Of a DNA stretch of 64,000 bases, positions 53,020 through 63,159 are shown piece after piece. Both the position numbers and the translations under genes were made by a program. Under the pieces are notes generated by a model that did not search any database, was not told the origin of the DNA, and worked only from the letters and a program-made list of their open reading frames with translations. The stretch's first letter is position 1, and each line of letters begins with the position of its first letter. The stretch comes from Gambelia wislizenii. Lineage: Eukaryota > Chordata > Lepidosauria > Squamata > Crotaphytidae. The stretch covers positions 286,420,028 to 286,484,027 of the forward strand of contig JAUMIR010000002.1 in assembly GCA_030847615.1 (NCBI GenBank), given 5' to 3'.

Positions 53020-55079
53020 GCCGTTAATTGCAACCAGCTTGGATCTGGGTGGAGGATCGGTCCCTGACTCAGTTGGTCGGGTCTCTGTGGTAGACGCCAG
53101 TGGTTCTGAACGCTCATGTTCGTCAACTCGGAGAACCAGGGACGTCTGGGCCAGTGAGGTGCTATCAGGACCACTTGTGCCTTCTCCTGGCGAATCTTCC
53201 GGCAGACTTTCCCTATGAGGGGAAGTGGGGGGAATAGGTATAGGAGGCCGGACGGCCAAGGGGATCGCAGGGCGTCCGTGCCTTCGGCGTTGTGGTGATA
53301 GAACCTGGAAAAGAACCTGTCCAGCTTGGCGTTCGATCTTGTTGCGAACATGTCCACCTCCAGTCGACCGAACTTGGCCTGGAGCTGGTGAAATACGTTG
53401 TCGTTCAGTTCCCATTCTCCAGGAAGAACTGAGTACCTGCTCAGGTAGTCCGCTTGCTGATTGCGTTCCCCTTGTAGGTACTGAGCCGTGAGAGACTGCA
53501 CCGTCCTTTCGGCCCAGAGAAAGATGAGGTCCGCTTCCTGCTGTAGGGACCGGGATCTCGAACCTCCTTGTTTCGCTATGTACGACCGGGCTGTGGTGTT
53601 GTCCGTCATCACCATGACGTGTTGCCCTTCCAGGATTGGGGTGAAGTGTTGCAGGGCCAACCGAGCTGCGCGTAGTTCCAGCCAGTTGATGCTGTGTGTC
53701 TTTTCTTGTGGGCTCCAAACCCCCTGTGTCAGCTGTCCCTGACAATGTGCCCCCCAGCCCCGTAGACTCGCGTCGGAGGTAACCAGGATCGCTTGGGGTG
53801 AGGTGAAGAGAGATCCCCTGCTGATTGTTGTCGCCTGGGACCACCAGGCCAGAGAGTCCTTCACGTGCTGTGGAAGAAGGAGGAGTGGGGACTTCCTCAA
53901 TGCAATCTCTTTTTGGTAGGGCATCAGGAAGTTCTGCAGGGGCCTGGAGTGGAATCGCGCCCACGGGATGACCCCAAAGGCCGAGATCATAAGGCCGAGG
54001 AGTCTGGCCAGTAGGGACAGTGGTACCCTCCTTAGGGAACGCACTGCACGGGCTTCCCGTAAGAGGACCTCCTGTCGCTCCCTGGACAGGGTGATCTTGG
54101 TGCGAAGAGTGTCTATTTCCACTCCCAGGTGGACGATGTTGCGGGCCGGAAAGAGGTTGCTCTTCTTGAAGTTTACCAGGAAACCGTGAGCCTGCAGGTA
54201 GTGAATTGTCGTCTGTAGGTCTCTCCCTGCCTTGTCCGAGGAGGATGCACGGAGCAGAATATCGTCCAGATATGGGTATAGGTGTATTCCCTGTGCCCTT
54301 AGATTGGCGATTAGGATGATCAGAACCTTGGTGAAGACCCTTGGCGCTGAGGCCAGACCAAAAGGGAGGGCCCTGAACTGGAAGTGTTGATCCCCGAAGG
54401 CGAAGCGGAGATATTGTCGGCTGTCCTCGTGGATCATGATGTGCATATATGCATCTGAGAGGTCGAGAGAGGCTAAGAAGTCTCCTGGTTGGAGCGCCTC
54501 CCTTATGGAAGCAAGTGTCTCCATACGGAACTTTCTGTATGTAATGTGTCTGTTGGTGTATTTTAGGTCCAAGATGGACCTTTGACTGCCGTCCTTCTTG
54601 GGCACTGTGAAGAAGAAGGAGTACACCCCTGAGAAACGTTGAGAGGCTGGTACCTCCTCTACGGCGGCTATGTCCCTCAAGTGTTTTATGGCTACTTCGA
54701 GGTCTTTTGCCTTCTTTAAGTCTCTGGGAATTGGGGCTGGGATGAATCTGCCCCTTGGCCTTGAATCGAACTCGATTTTGTACCCGTGGGTGATCGTTGA
54801 GATGACCCACCTGTCCGTTGTCGAGTTCAACCACGGCCCGAGGAACAGACTGAGACGGCCGCCCACTGGGGGCGACCCCGAGTCAGGCCTGTTGTCGTGA
54901 GCCGCCGCGCTGCGAGTTGGAGCCTCCCCTTCTGTTGCCGTTAGACTGTGATCCGGTATTCTGTCTGATGACATAGTTTGGTCTAACCCAGGGTGGGCGA
55001 AAGGAGTTGTAGTTTCGCTGTTTTCCGAATCCCCTAGAGGGACGAAAAGGACGGGGGGACTGGAAGGGGCGCCGGCCAC
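52995..55079 (-). CDS. DIRS reverse transcriptase-RNase H polyprotein
   Basis: 694 codons. RT motifs in order: VPKKDGSQRSILDLKYTN (159-176), SLDLSDAYMHI with D206 and D209, FRALPFGLASAPRVFTKVL (235-253), and the YLDD catalytic box (270-273). VHLGVEID (316-323) follows. RNase H shows TSDAS (D436), LELRAA (E468), TDNTT (D493) and NQQADYLSR (D543). The C-terminal block (570-660, EVDMFATRSNAKLDRFFSRF ... YLFPPLP ... LIAPHWPRRPWF) lies where DIRS1-group elements carry a methyltransferase-like domain; that identity is not proven. The frame overlaps gag by about 200 bp, so initiation at a later Met, such as M36, is possible. Confidence 0.93.
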   Translation of the reverse strand: MAGAPSSPPVLFVPLGDSENSETTTPFAHPGLDQTMSSDRIPDHSLTATEGEAPTRSAAAHDNRPDSGSPPVGGRLSLFLGPWLNSTTDRWVISTITHGYKIEFDSRPRGRFIPAPIPRDLKKAKDLEVAIKHLRDIAAVEEVPASQRFSGVYSFFFTVPKKDGSQRSILDLKYTNRHITYRKFRMETLASIREALQPGDFLASLDLSDAYMHIMIHEDSRQYLRFAFGDQHFQFRALPFGLASAPRVFTKVLIILIANLRAQGIHLYPYLDDILLRASSSDKAGRDLQTTIHYLQAHGFLVNFKKSNLFPARNIVHLGVEIDTLRTKITLSRERQEVLLREARAVRSLRRVPLSLLARLLGLMISAFGVIPWARFHSRPLQNFLMPYQKEIALRKSPLLLLPQHVKDSLAWWSQATTISRGSLFTSPQAILVTSDASLRGWGAHCQGQLTQGVWSPQEKTHSINWLELRAARLALQHFTPILEGQHVMVMTDNTTARSYIAKQGGSRSRSLQQEADLIFLWAERTVQSLTAQYLQGERNQQADYLSRYSVLPGEWELNDNVFHQLQAKFGRLEVDMFATRSNAKLDRFFSRFYHHNAEGTDALRSPWPSGLLYLFPPLPLIGKVCRKIRQEKAQVVLIAPHWPRRPWFSELTNMSVQNHWRLPQRPDQLSQGPILHPDPSWLQLTAWRLKGKP

Positions 55080-57489
55080 TCTTCTTGTCAGGCTTCTTGA
55101 GCGTAGAGGGCATAGCCAGCTTCTTGTCCTTCGTCTCGACGAGGATGCCCTTCAGAGCTTCCTCCCCAAACAACTTGAGGCCCTTAAACGCGGACGATGC
55201 TAATGCAGCTCTGGTTGGGGTGTCAACTTGCCAGTGTTTTAGCCACACAGACCTCCTGGCCAGGGTGAGGGCTCCGATCGCGCGTGCGGAAAAGATCATC
55301 GCGTCCTGCGCTGCGTCTGCAATAAAGAAAAGAGTGCGAAGGAACCTGAGCAGGGTCCTGTGCAGGTCACTTGGGTCGAGCTCCTGGAACTCCATGAGCT
55401 CCTGCAGCCAAACAATTGCCGCCCTAGAAAAAAGAGATATAGCCAAGGTGGATCTGACCCCGCAGGCTGCAGAATCGTGGGCCTTCTTGATGGCTGCATC
55501 GGTTCTCTTCTCGTCTGGGTCCCGGAAGGAGCCTTCCCCCTCTTTGGGAGCCAGACAATGAGAAACAAGAGACGCGACCGGATTGTCAACCACCGGGGGC
55601 TTTAGTAGATCAAGGAAGCGTTGGCTGGTGTTGTAGTATTTCTGCGCTACAGTGGTACCCCGCCTTCCCATAGACGGTTTGTCCCATTCGTTGGTTACCA
55701 GGGACCAAAAGGTCTCTGGGAAGGGAAGCTCCGGCTTCTTCGGGCGAGAGGTGCGCATAACTGCTGCCACCTTCTCGTTAGTCGAGGATGTGGACGGAGA
55801 CTGGTCCGTGTCCCCGGGCGTAATCTCTAGGGTTGTCATCATCTTGTTAAGGAGAGGGATGTACCACTCTCCTTGGAAGAGGCGGTCCGATTGATCTGGG
55901 TCCGCCTGCTCGGAATCAGTGATTTCGCCTTCCTCCTTGCCTGAGCCTAGCGCATCGTCGTGTGCCTTGGAACCCCTGACAACATCCAAAAGTGCGTTCT
56001 CCTCATCCGAGGGTGGCAAGGACTCCTCGGAGGAATGGGCGGAACGTGGCTCCTTCCTCTTCTTGGCCGGGGCGCCAACATCTTGCGCGCCGGTCCTGAC
56101 TTCGATGTGCTTAGTTTTAGCTTTCGCCTTGCCCGGGCCCTTAGACTGGCGTTGCTGCGCGCTGCTGCTCCGGTCCTTGGGAGGAGCCCCCAAGGCTGCA
56201 GTGCTAGTGTTGTGCCCGTCAGACAGGTCATCGTCTGAAAGCAAGGCCTTCGAGAGGAGATCTAAGGCCGCCTTGATGGCGCCTTTACGCCTCTTTCGTC
56301 CGCCCTGTTGCAAGGGCCCATTCTCCTTGACCTTGGGCGCCTGAGCAGCAACCCACTCAATATCTGATTCCTCCCCGCTCGAGGGATCAAAGAACACTGG
56401 GATCCCGTGGTGGCTCGCACTATTGAGGACCATAGGGGCCTGAAAACCCTGGGCCTGGTAGGCCGGGGCCTGGTAGGCCGGGGCCTGGTAGGCTGGGGCC
56501 TGGAACCCTGCGGGTTGGATAGGATGAGGGTGGGGAGCAGGTAGGAAATAGGCCGGGGCCTGGCTACCTGTGCCCGTGGCCTGGTTGACCAGCCCTTGTT
56601 GAGGGAAGGCCTGGAGTGCCACTGGCTGCTGGGCCTGGCTGGCTGGCCCCTGCTGGAGCAGGACCTGTAGCGGGCCAGGCTGCTGGGCCTGATGGAGTGG
56701 GGCTTGGACTTGCAGGGTGGCGGGTTGGGAGGGCAGGATGTGGGGAGCCGCAGCCTGCGTTGTCTGGGGCTGAGGAGGGGGGGCTTGGGGGTTTACGGAT
56801 TGTGTCCTCCCCTCGGCGCTTGAAACTTCTTGGGGGGTGCTCAACTGGACTGGAGTTGGGCCCCCTTCCGCAGAAGCACCTGTCTCAGGCGGGGGTTCGG
56901 CGCCACTCGGTGGATCCCCCCCTCCCGCGGCAATGGTGATGGATGGAGCAGTTTCCATGGGGGACAGTGGTTCCCCGGATCCCCCCTTTCCCTCCTGTGC
57001 CCCGCTTGGCCTCCATGGTGGTAAGAAGCGCGCCGTCCCCAAGAGGAGGGAGGGCACGATACGTGGGGGCAAGGGCGGCTCTTCCTCGCTCCCCCCAAGG
57101 GTCCCCGTTACCTTGGTGGGGGCTCCTACCCCCGTCCATGTCTGGCAGCAGGGTCCCGGAGCATGCCAAGCACTCCAGAGGGGCGGAGGAGAGATCGCGG
57201 CCCCGGTGGAGTCTTCAGGCGCCGGCTTCTTCTTCTGCTGCGCCGGTCTCTTCCGCGGCTTGAGAGCCGCCTGGCCCTCCGAGGCCTTCCCGGCCGTGAT
57301 GGCCTGGTGGGCCCTCCGGGCCGCGTCCCTCTGGGGGACGCCCGGCAGGGAGCCGGCAGCGGCAGCAATGGCGACCGCGGCTCCCGATCCGGCGATGGCC
57401 GTCGGTCCGGAGCGGCCGTGGTCGGAGGCCGCATCCCCGACCGCTCCGGAGCCGGTTCCCGCCGACGAGGGGTCTTCCTGGGCTTGCAT
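54883..57489 (-). CDS. gag: DIRS gag-like protein
   Basis: 868 residues from the ATG at 57489 (MQAQEDPSSAGTGSGAVGDA). The frame is open another 35 codons upstream, but that part is encoded by a poly-T run and is unlikely to be protein. The N-terminal half is Ala/Pro/Gln-rich with a local YQAPAYQAPAYQAPAYQAQ repeat (about 56450-56510). An acidic stretch (LPPSDEENALLDVV, SGKEEGEITDSEQADPDQSD) follows. The C-terminal part holds a conserved DIRS gag block, with PFPETFWSLVTNEWDKP, LARRSVWLKHWQVDTPTRAA and FKGLKLFGEEALKGIL. It ends in a basic tail, GNRRGGSNSQRGGSRQQA, suited to RNA binding. No zinc knuckle was seen. Confidence 0.88.
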   Translation of the reverse strand: MQAQEDPSSAGTGSGAVGDAASDHGRSGPTAIAGSGAAVAIAAAAGSLPGVPQRDAARRAHQAITAGKASEGQAALKPRKRPAQQKKKPAPEDSTGAAISPPPLWSAWHAPGPCCQTWTGVGAPTKVTGTLGGSEEEPPLPPRIVPSLLLGTARFLPPWRPSGAQEGKGGSGEPLSPMETAPSITIAAGGGDPPSGAEPPPETGASAEGGPTPVQLSTPQEVSSAEGRTQSVNPQAPPPQPQTTQAAAPHILPSQPATLQVQAPLHQAQQPGPLQVLLQQGPASQAQQPVALQAFPQQGLVNQATGTGSQAPAYFLPAPHPHPIQPAGFQAPAYQAPAYQAPAYQAQGFQAPMVLNSASHHGIPVFFDPSSGEESDIEWVAAQAPKVKENGPLQQGGRKRRKGAIKAALDLLSKALLSDDDLSDGHNTSTAALGAPPKDRSSSAQQRQSKGPGKAKAKTKHIEVRTGAQDVGAPAKKRKEPRSAHSSEESLPPSDEENALLDVVRGSKAHDDALGSGKEEGEITDSEQADPDQSDRLFQGEWYIPLLNKMMTTLEITPGDTDQSPSTSSTNEKVAAVMRTSRPKKPELPFPETFWSLVTNEWDKPSMGRRGTTVAQKYYNTSQRFLDLLKPPVVDNPVASLVSHCLAPKEGEGSFRDPDEKRTDAAIKKAHDSAACGVRSTLAISLFSRAAIVWLQELMEFQELDPSDLHRTLLRFLRTLFFIADAAQDAMIFSARAIGALTLARRSVWLKHWQVDTPTRAALASSAFKGLKLFGEEALKGILVETKDKKLAMPSTLKKPDKKSGRRPFQSPRPFRPSRGFGKQRNYNSFRPPWVRPNYVIRQNTGSQSNGNRRGGSNSQRGGSRQQA
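56450..56515 (-). repeat. In-frame 15-bp repeat inside DIRS gag
   Basis: On the plus strand GGCCTGGTAGGCCGG recurs three to four times in tandem, encoding AYQAP/QAPAY units. The unit length keeps the reading frame. Confidence 0.85.
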
Positions 57490-57743
57490 GCTAGCCCACA
57501 GTAAAGAAAAAGGCAGAGAAAGGGAGAGGAGGAAGTCCCGGACACTAGGAGGAAGGAGGGTTTTTTTTTTTTTTTTTAAAGGCGGGAAATTCAAAAGGCG
57601 CAGAAAGGCGTCTCTAGCACTGATCAGTGTCTAGAGAGTAAGGCAAGAGATTAGAGAGAAAAAGAATTAAAGGATTAAGGTAAAAGCAGATGTAAAGGAC
57701 AGAGGAGATTTCTCAGCTACCTACTGGGCGAAGCAGGAAGTTA

Positions 57744-57876
57744 GAACTGGCCTCGTGGCTCCAGGATGGAGGAGATGAAGACAAAGAAATTTGAATATGA
57801 AGAGGCTTGATGTAACTTCCTGCTACACCTGGGCGGTGACTGACGAAACCCAGATGTAAAGGACCCGCATCACCCC
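57744..57876 (-). repeat. DIRS inverted terminal repeat, right (5') copy
   Basis: GAACTGGCCTCGTGGCTCCA ... ACCCGCATCACCCC, the complement of 51561-51693. It is followed by a short unique end TCCCTCAGAGAAT (57877-57889) that is also reproduced in the ICR. The element's promoter presumably lies here or just inside, upstream of gag. Confidence 0.92.
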
Positions 57877-57901
57877 TCCCTCAGAGAATCACTGCACTAT
57901 A

Positions 57902-58085
57902 CAGGACAACCCCCCCATATCTGTGAATATCTGGAACTGTGGATAATAGGAAACTCTATTATTTTCAATGAGACAAACACCAGAAACTGACCATAGAATC
58001 ACACTAGAGGACCTAAAAATGCCTAGAGAGAATATTTTTTTTTTGAATGTGGATAAGTAAAACTGTGGATATAGGGGCCGACCTG
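57902..58085. mobile_element. Tigger-like MITE, second subfamily
   Basis: TA-flanked (57900-57901, 58086-58087). The left end is CAGGACAACCCCCCCATATC and the right end ATATAGGGGCCGACCTG. The interior TGACCATAGAATCACACTAG and AAAATGCCTAGAGAG is shared with 39604-39848. It lies in the right remnant of the MITE that also hosts the DIRS. Confidence 0.8.
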
Positions 58086-58112
58086 TAATTCTGTAGTGTG
58101 AAGGGGTCCTTG

Positions 58113-60487
58113 CATTTTGAAATGGTTATACTTTAGTAGGAATCTCCTATGTGCATTTTAAAATCTTTTTCATATCTAGTGATTTAGACACTTGAAAACA
58201 AAGCAGTGTATTTTTTTTTATAAAACTTCCCATAAAGGTCACACTCTTCAATATTTTAATTTAACAGGCTTAGTTTTATTCTAAATAATTGTATTCCTGA
58301 ATACATAATCTACACTGTGCTCAGTACCATTGGGCCATTTCCCCTTTATGGGGACTCTCACTGAGATTTGGCTTTTGTTTGTTTGTTTAGTCTATATGGG
58401 GGACCCTTGCACGAAAGGCAGCAAAAGATTTTCAGATAATGAGTCTCACTATATTCCACAGCCTATTCTGCAATGCAATGGCTGGATTTTTGTTTTCTGA
58501 AGATGAACTGAACTATTCAGTACAAACAACAATAAACATGCATTGACTCTTTTCATTTAGAAGAAAACAAATGTAGCTTCTCATAAAGATGGAGCTCTTC
58601 ATTAAAAAAAAATCCAATAAAGAAAACAAGCAGTTTCACAAATGCTTCTTCAGTCTTTCTTAGATTGCTTTCAGTATGTGAACAGATTATGAGCACAGAA
58701 CTCCAATTCTGAAACATCCCTACAGGCATCAGCGATATACCTAGCCTGTGAAAACCCCCTTGTTTTGTATAGTGTTTCTGCAAGTGCAACTGCATTTAAA
58801 ACAAAGCAAACAAAAAAACCCTTTCATTTGGAAAAGTATCACATCAGGGTAAAAAAGGCTTTTCTGAACACCATGCCTGATTCATCACTCAGAAAGTTAT
58901 CTAGTTACAAACCGTATGGTGTTAAACCAACAAAACATATCCAAAAAGAGGATTCTGAGTTCAACATAAAAACCAATGGCCTTGAATGGCAAGAAGGGTA
59001 AGAACAGGTCTTAGACTCACCTGAAGCCCTTGGCTGTACTATATACAGTGTGGTCTACCAACTTCAACCCCAGAGGTGTTGCCATGTTCATCAGGGCCAC
59101 TGCAGCTTACCTGGGTTCCTGGGAGGCTTACTCCGTTCTGAACCAGCCAATCAGATGCTGAGTTAGATGGGTAAAGGGACCGAGTACAGACAGGTGGACC
59201 TGAGAGGAGCTATTCTCTCTGTCATCTGCCTGGCAAACATATAAAAGTCCTTTGTGGTACTGCCAGCAAGAGGTCTTCTCAGACTTAATATGAAGGCTCA
59301 CTGTCAGTCAGGGATATTCAAGATGTTTTTGTGAGCCATTTGCTAAAAATCTGTGTATTTTCACCACTGAATCCCAAACTCCATACACACATATCTTTCA
59401 GCATGCTCATTTCCCACATCAATCTCACCATGTCCATGTATTTCTTCTGTTTCTCTGGGATGTCATCATTATGTTCTAGTGCAGAGTAACAATGGTGCCC
59501 AGGAAACAACAGTTTTCAAATCAGGAGCCCTGGCCTTTTGAATACTGTCTTTCTTCTATCTCCTGTTGGCCTTAACTAAGAGTCTAAAATTATATGTGCA
59601 TCTGTGTAAAGCGCAACTAATGTACATCATAGTTCCCTCATAAACCAGAAATTCACATATTTTCAAACTGGAGTCATTGTGCCTCAACATAGGTTTCTGC
59701 CTTGATTTTATTTTAATTTTTCTAGGTTGTCTTTCATCCATTCAGCACTTAAGCCAACATGAAAATAATTAAACATTGCAAAACCTTACAACTAAAGTAA
59801 AAGAGAGCTAAACATGTTGAAAACTTAGAGCCTTAAGAAACCCAAACAGAAAGGAGAAAAAGTCATAAGGCTGGGGTGGGGAGCGAGACCCGTCATTTTT
59901 CTGCTGCAATTTTCCCACCAGAGGATCCCAGCACCTGTCTGCAATGGTAAACACAAAACTGAAAAGAGTGGGTTAAACATTAGCAACTCTGCACTTAAGA
60001 ACTCCTGCAGTTCCATTGTCAATATGTCTTTATTTTCTGCCTCTTTCTTAAAAGACTCCTGGTCTTTGTAATAAACAAACTACACACAATGTAAAGTTAA
60101 CCATACTTTGAAATGTATTTCTTTTCTTCTTTAGAAAAAGGAGAAAAAGTAAACATGTTGGGGGAAGTAAAGAGTCCCTTCTCTCTCTCACTAGATGAAC
60201 TACTTTGTCCTCAACCACATGTCCAGGCACTTTAATTTTTTTAGGACTTCACTAATCTCTTCCCAGGAAGAAATTCCCTCTATTAGTAATCCACTGATGA
60301 AGGTAGCCTGTAAATAGCAGAGCCTTTAATCAGTCACCTCTGGGCTCAGAGGGCTCTCACCATGTCCTTGAATGAGTTCAACTTGAGTTCCAGTTGTCTG
60401 TACAGTATATGAATATGTGTGCATGCCTACCCTGAAACTAAGGTTTTGCTAATTAGTTAATTATCTTATGTTACATACAAGTGTCCA
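58113..60487. other. Unassigned sequence
   Basis: No gene or repeat family was recognised in this AT-rich 2.4 kb. Confidence 0.4.
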
Positions 60488-60722
60488 TATGCAAAATGTG
60501 TGCCTTCAAGTCATTTCTGACTTATGGCCACCATAAGGTGAATCTATCATGGTACAATTTCTTGGTACAATTTGTTCAGAGGGGGTTTGCCTTTGCCTTC
60601 CTCTGAGGCTGAGAAAGTGTGGCTTGCCCAAGATTACCCAGTGAGTTTCCAGAGCCAAGCAGGGATCTGAACTCTGGTCTCCAGGGTTGAATTCCAACAC
60701 TCAAAGACCATGCTGGCTCTTA
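60488..60722 (-). repeat. Sauria-type SINE
   Basis: TGTGTGCCTTCAAGTCATTT, CTGACTTATGGCCACCATAA, TTTGCCTTCCTCTGAGGCTG, GTGTGGCTTGCCCAAGATTA, then a tRNA-like head (CTGAACTCTGGTCTCCAGGG). Tail-first on the plus strand. Confidence 0.85.
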
Positions 60723-61110
60723 TGCAAGATTTTATACCTATCAGCAAAAAGGCAGGTGAGGGGGTGGGCATCCATTTTCAACAACTATAGAGAGGACTAG
60801 CAGCTTTGTTCATTAGAAGTTACTCATTTCATTCTTACCAATTTCTGAGGTAAACTGCCTGTTACCCTTGCTATATCCTTCCAGGTCAAAGGTTAGACTA
60901 AATTCTACAGAAGGAAGAAACTGTCTTTTCTCTTTTCTTTTTCCTTTCTTCCTTTTCCCCCTGTGGCATTCTATAAAGCAATCAATACACGGATGATGCT
61001 AAATAAGTAACAAGAAAAGTACCAAGGCAAGAACAAAGTCCACCAGATACTAGGTGCATTCTCTGAGGCAGCATATCTGCTGCTCCTGTACATTTATTAC
61101 TCTTATATCT
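60723..61110. other. Unassigned sequence
   Basis: No gene or repeat family was recognised. Confidence 0.4.
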
Positions 61111-61166
61111 CTGGCTTTTCTTCACAAACAAAGATTCAGGAAGGACTCATCCCGCGCTTTCTGCAA
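61111..61166 (-). mobile_element. LINE 3' end fragment (GA-tail family)
   Basis: TCTCTGGCTTTTCTTCACAA, then AGATTCAGGAAGGACTCATC and CCGCGCTTTCTGCAA: the last ~55 bp of the family seen at 9940. Confidence 0.75.
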
Positions 61167-62171
61167 TACATACACACAGAGCAACCTGTAATTTCATTAT
61201 AGCTATGTAAACAAATCCTATTTTAATGTGAAAACACACCATATCACAAGACTGATTTTGAGGACACTGGAAAGTCCGTGATGCCACTTTCTGCAAATCT
61301 GGGTAGGACTGCTGTATATCATACCAAACATTGTGAACTCAGTGTTCCAGTTTATGCTGCTACCAGTCAGGGGAATTCTCAGTTATTAAATGGGACACAA
61401 CCTAGTGGGAAAATATCTGCTTCCATAAAGGACCCTGATCCTGGTGTGTCTGTAACAGAAAACTGCATGTATTAACCTAATCCTGCAAAACAGGAGGAGC
61501 TTGTAACTTTAATGATTATGAACTGAATCACTGAGTTCTCTGAAGATATCTGCACATAGTTTATTTCCAAGCATCACATTACTAGATTTAGTACTACTAG
61601 CAGTATCAATCTGAGTGAAAGGACACAGCCTAAGAAAATATCTCACTAGTCAAAAACTAATCTACAGTTTGGGTAGAAGTGAAATCTGCTCAACTTTCCC
61701 CCAATCCAACTTTTCAAAATACACTCTCCACTACTTGAGACTGTTGAAAGAAAAGTCCCATTGCTTATTAAGGTCAGGAGTTTGACTTGATTTGATGCCA
61801 GCAGTATTCTCTGCCTGCCAGCAGCAAGCACTCTTCTAGCTTCTGATTCAAGCCTGCATTACAAAGGCATGAAAGTATCAGCCAGTCACATACAAGCAAT
61901 GAATTCAAAATAAACCTGCATCAAAAATAATGTACACTACCACAGTCATCACCTTGTTGGGGTCGTTTATTCTCTCCCCCACTCCCACCACTGAATCCTG
62001 GCTGGAGGGTGGCAGTATTTGCATAGTGACTCAAGGTCACATTTCAGTGCTGTGCAGAGGAGACCACAGTACTGAGAGTCTCTTTCAGATCTTAGGAAAA
62101 TATCCCAGCAAGTTCAACAAGTCATTGCATCGGGCAAAGTACAGTACATAAATCTGTCCCTCATTCTCAAG
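61167..62171. other. Unassigned sequence
   Basis: A 65-codon plus-strand frame at 61278-61475 (YAATSQGNSQLLNGTQPSGK) was considered as an exon and not supported. Nothing else was recognised. Confidence 0.35.
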
Positions 62172-62312
62172 GTGAGATCCAGTGAGGCATAATGGTTTGA
62201 ATGATGGACTAAGACTCTGGGACTTGCCAACACAGCCCCATGATAGGGTCCCCTTAGGGTCACCATATGTCAGAAACAACTTGAGGGTAAACAACAACAA
62301 CAACAACAACAT
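62172..62312 (+). repeat. Sauria-type SINE with internal deletion
   Basis: Head AGTGAGGCATAATGGTTTGA and GATGGACTAAGACTCTGGGA. The central CCTCAGAGGAAGGC body is missing. The tail is GGTCACCATATGTCAGAAAC with an (AAC)n run. Confidence 0.75.
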
Positions 62313-62510
62313 TCGCAATGTCGGAATGTAAAGTTTCACCACGATGAGGTATTGTACCAAGGAATGTGACCCACAGCAAGATTGTGGAGATGGGGTTCTT
62401 AGTGGTTCTCTTTTGAGTTCCACGGAACACTGTAAACAGGAACACCACTGAGCCCCCATTTCAGATGCTCCAGTCACTAGGACAGGTTTAGCCACCCAAA
62501 CATTTTAGTA

Positions 62511-63124
62511 GCTAAAAAAGCCAATGTGATTCTAGGCTGCATCAATAGGAGTACAGTGTCTAGATCAAGGGAGGTAATAGTGCCACTCTATTCTGCTTTA
62601 GTCAGACCTCACCTGGAATACTCTGTCCAATTCTGGGCACCACAAATCAGGAAGGATATTGAGAAGCTGAAACGTTCCCAGAGGAGGGCGACCAGGGTGG
62701 TGGGAGGTCTGGAAGCCGTGCCCTATGAGGAGCGGCTTGGGGACCTGGGCATGTTTAGTCTGGAGAAGAGAAGGTTAAGTGGGGGGAGGCATGACAGCCA
62801 TGTTTAAATATTTGAAGGGATGTCATAATGAGGATGAAGCAAGCTTGTTTTCTGCTGCTCCAGAGACTAGGACACAGAGCGAGGGACCTTAACTACAGGA
62901 AAAGAGATTCCACCTAAACATTAGGAGGAACTTTCTGACAGTAAGAGCTGTTTGGCAGTGGAACACACTGCCTCGGAGTGTGGTGGAGTCTCCTTCTTTG
63001 GAGGTTTTTAAACAGAGGCTGGATGGCCATCTGTTGGGAATGATTTGATTGTATATTCCTGCATGGCAGGGGGTTGGACAGGATGGCCCTTGAGGTCTCT
63101 TCCAACTCTATGATCCTATGATTC
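62511..63124 (+). mobile_element. CR1-type LINE fragment
   Basis: A frame at 62526-62807 encodes [40 protein letters not shown] and [20 protein letters not shown]. The frame then breaks. The tail reads GGGGGTTGGACAGGATGGCC, ending CTATGATTC. It is 5'-truncated. Confidence 0.9.
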
Positions 63125-63159
63125 AAGGTAGCAGTGACATTAAAATGCTCCAGTGGGAA

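Larger units (their letters stand above)
51518..57889 (-). mobile_element. Complete DIRS-type tyrosine-recombinase retrotransposon
   Basis: The minus-strand element has inverted terminal repeats, three overlapping open frames (gag-like, RT-RNase H, tyrosine recombinase) and an internal complementary region (ICR) directly downstream of the recombinase gene. This is the DIRS1-group plan: reverse transcription is thought to yield a circle that the recombinase inserts without a target duplication. All three frames are open and the terminal repeats look identical by eye, so the copy is young and may be competent. The outer limits were set from the ICR, which reproduces the joint of the two ends at 51874/51875. 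It is about 6.4 kb long and more GC-rich than its surroundings. Confidence 0.95.
51319..58112. mobile_element. Palindromic MITE (CACACTACA family) split by DIRS and Tigger-like insertions
   Basis: The left part (51319 to about 51517) starts AAGGTCCTTTTCACACTACA and includes GAATGGAGCCATAGCAGTTA. The right part is 57890-57899 plus 58088-58112, ending TGTAGTGTGAAGGGGTCCTT. The pieces read as one palindromic element once the DIRS (51518-57889) and the TA-flanked MITE (57902-58085) are set aside. The pattern matches 34843-35062. Confidence 0.75.

Noticed and set aside
54620..54834. Start of a 955-residue DIRS recombinase
   Set aside because: Only the last 350 residues resemble a tyrosine recombinase. 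The upstream part overlaps RT in another frame and is low-complexity. It is kept as a finding rather than a gene call.
55085..57634. Plus-strand open frames opposite the DIRS gag (up to 265 codons)
   Set aside because: They are antisense shadows of a GC-rich gag gene.
61278..61475. Coding exon ending ...SVTENCMY
   Set aside because: The splice acceptor is weak, no family is recognised, and the frame is short enough to be chance.
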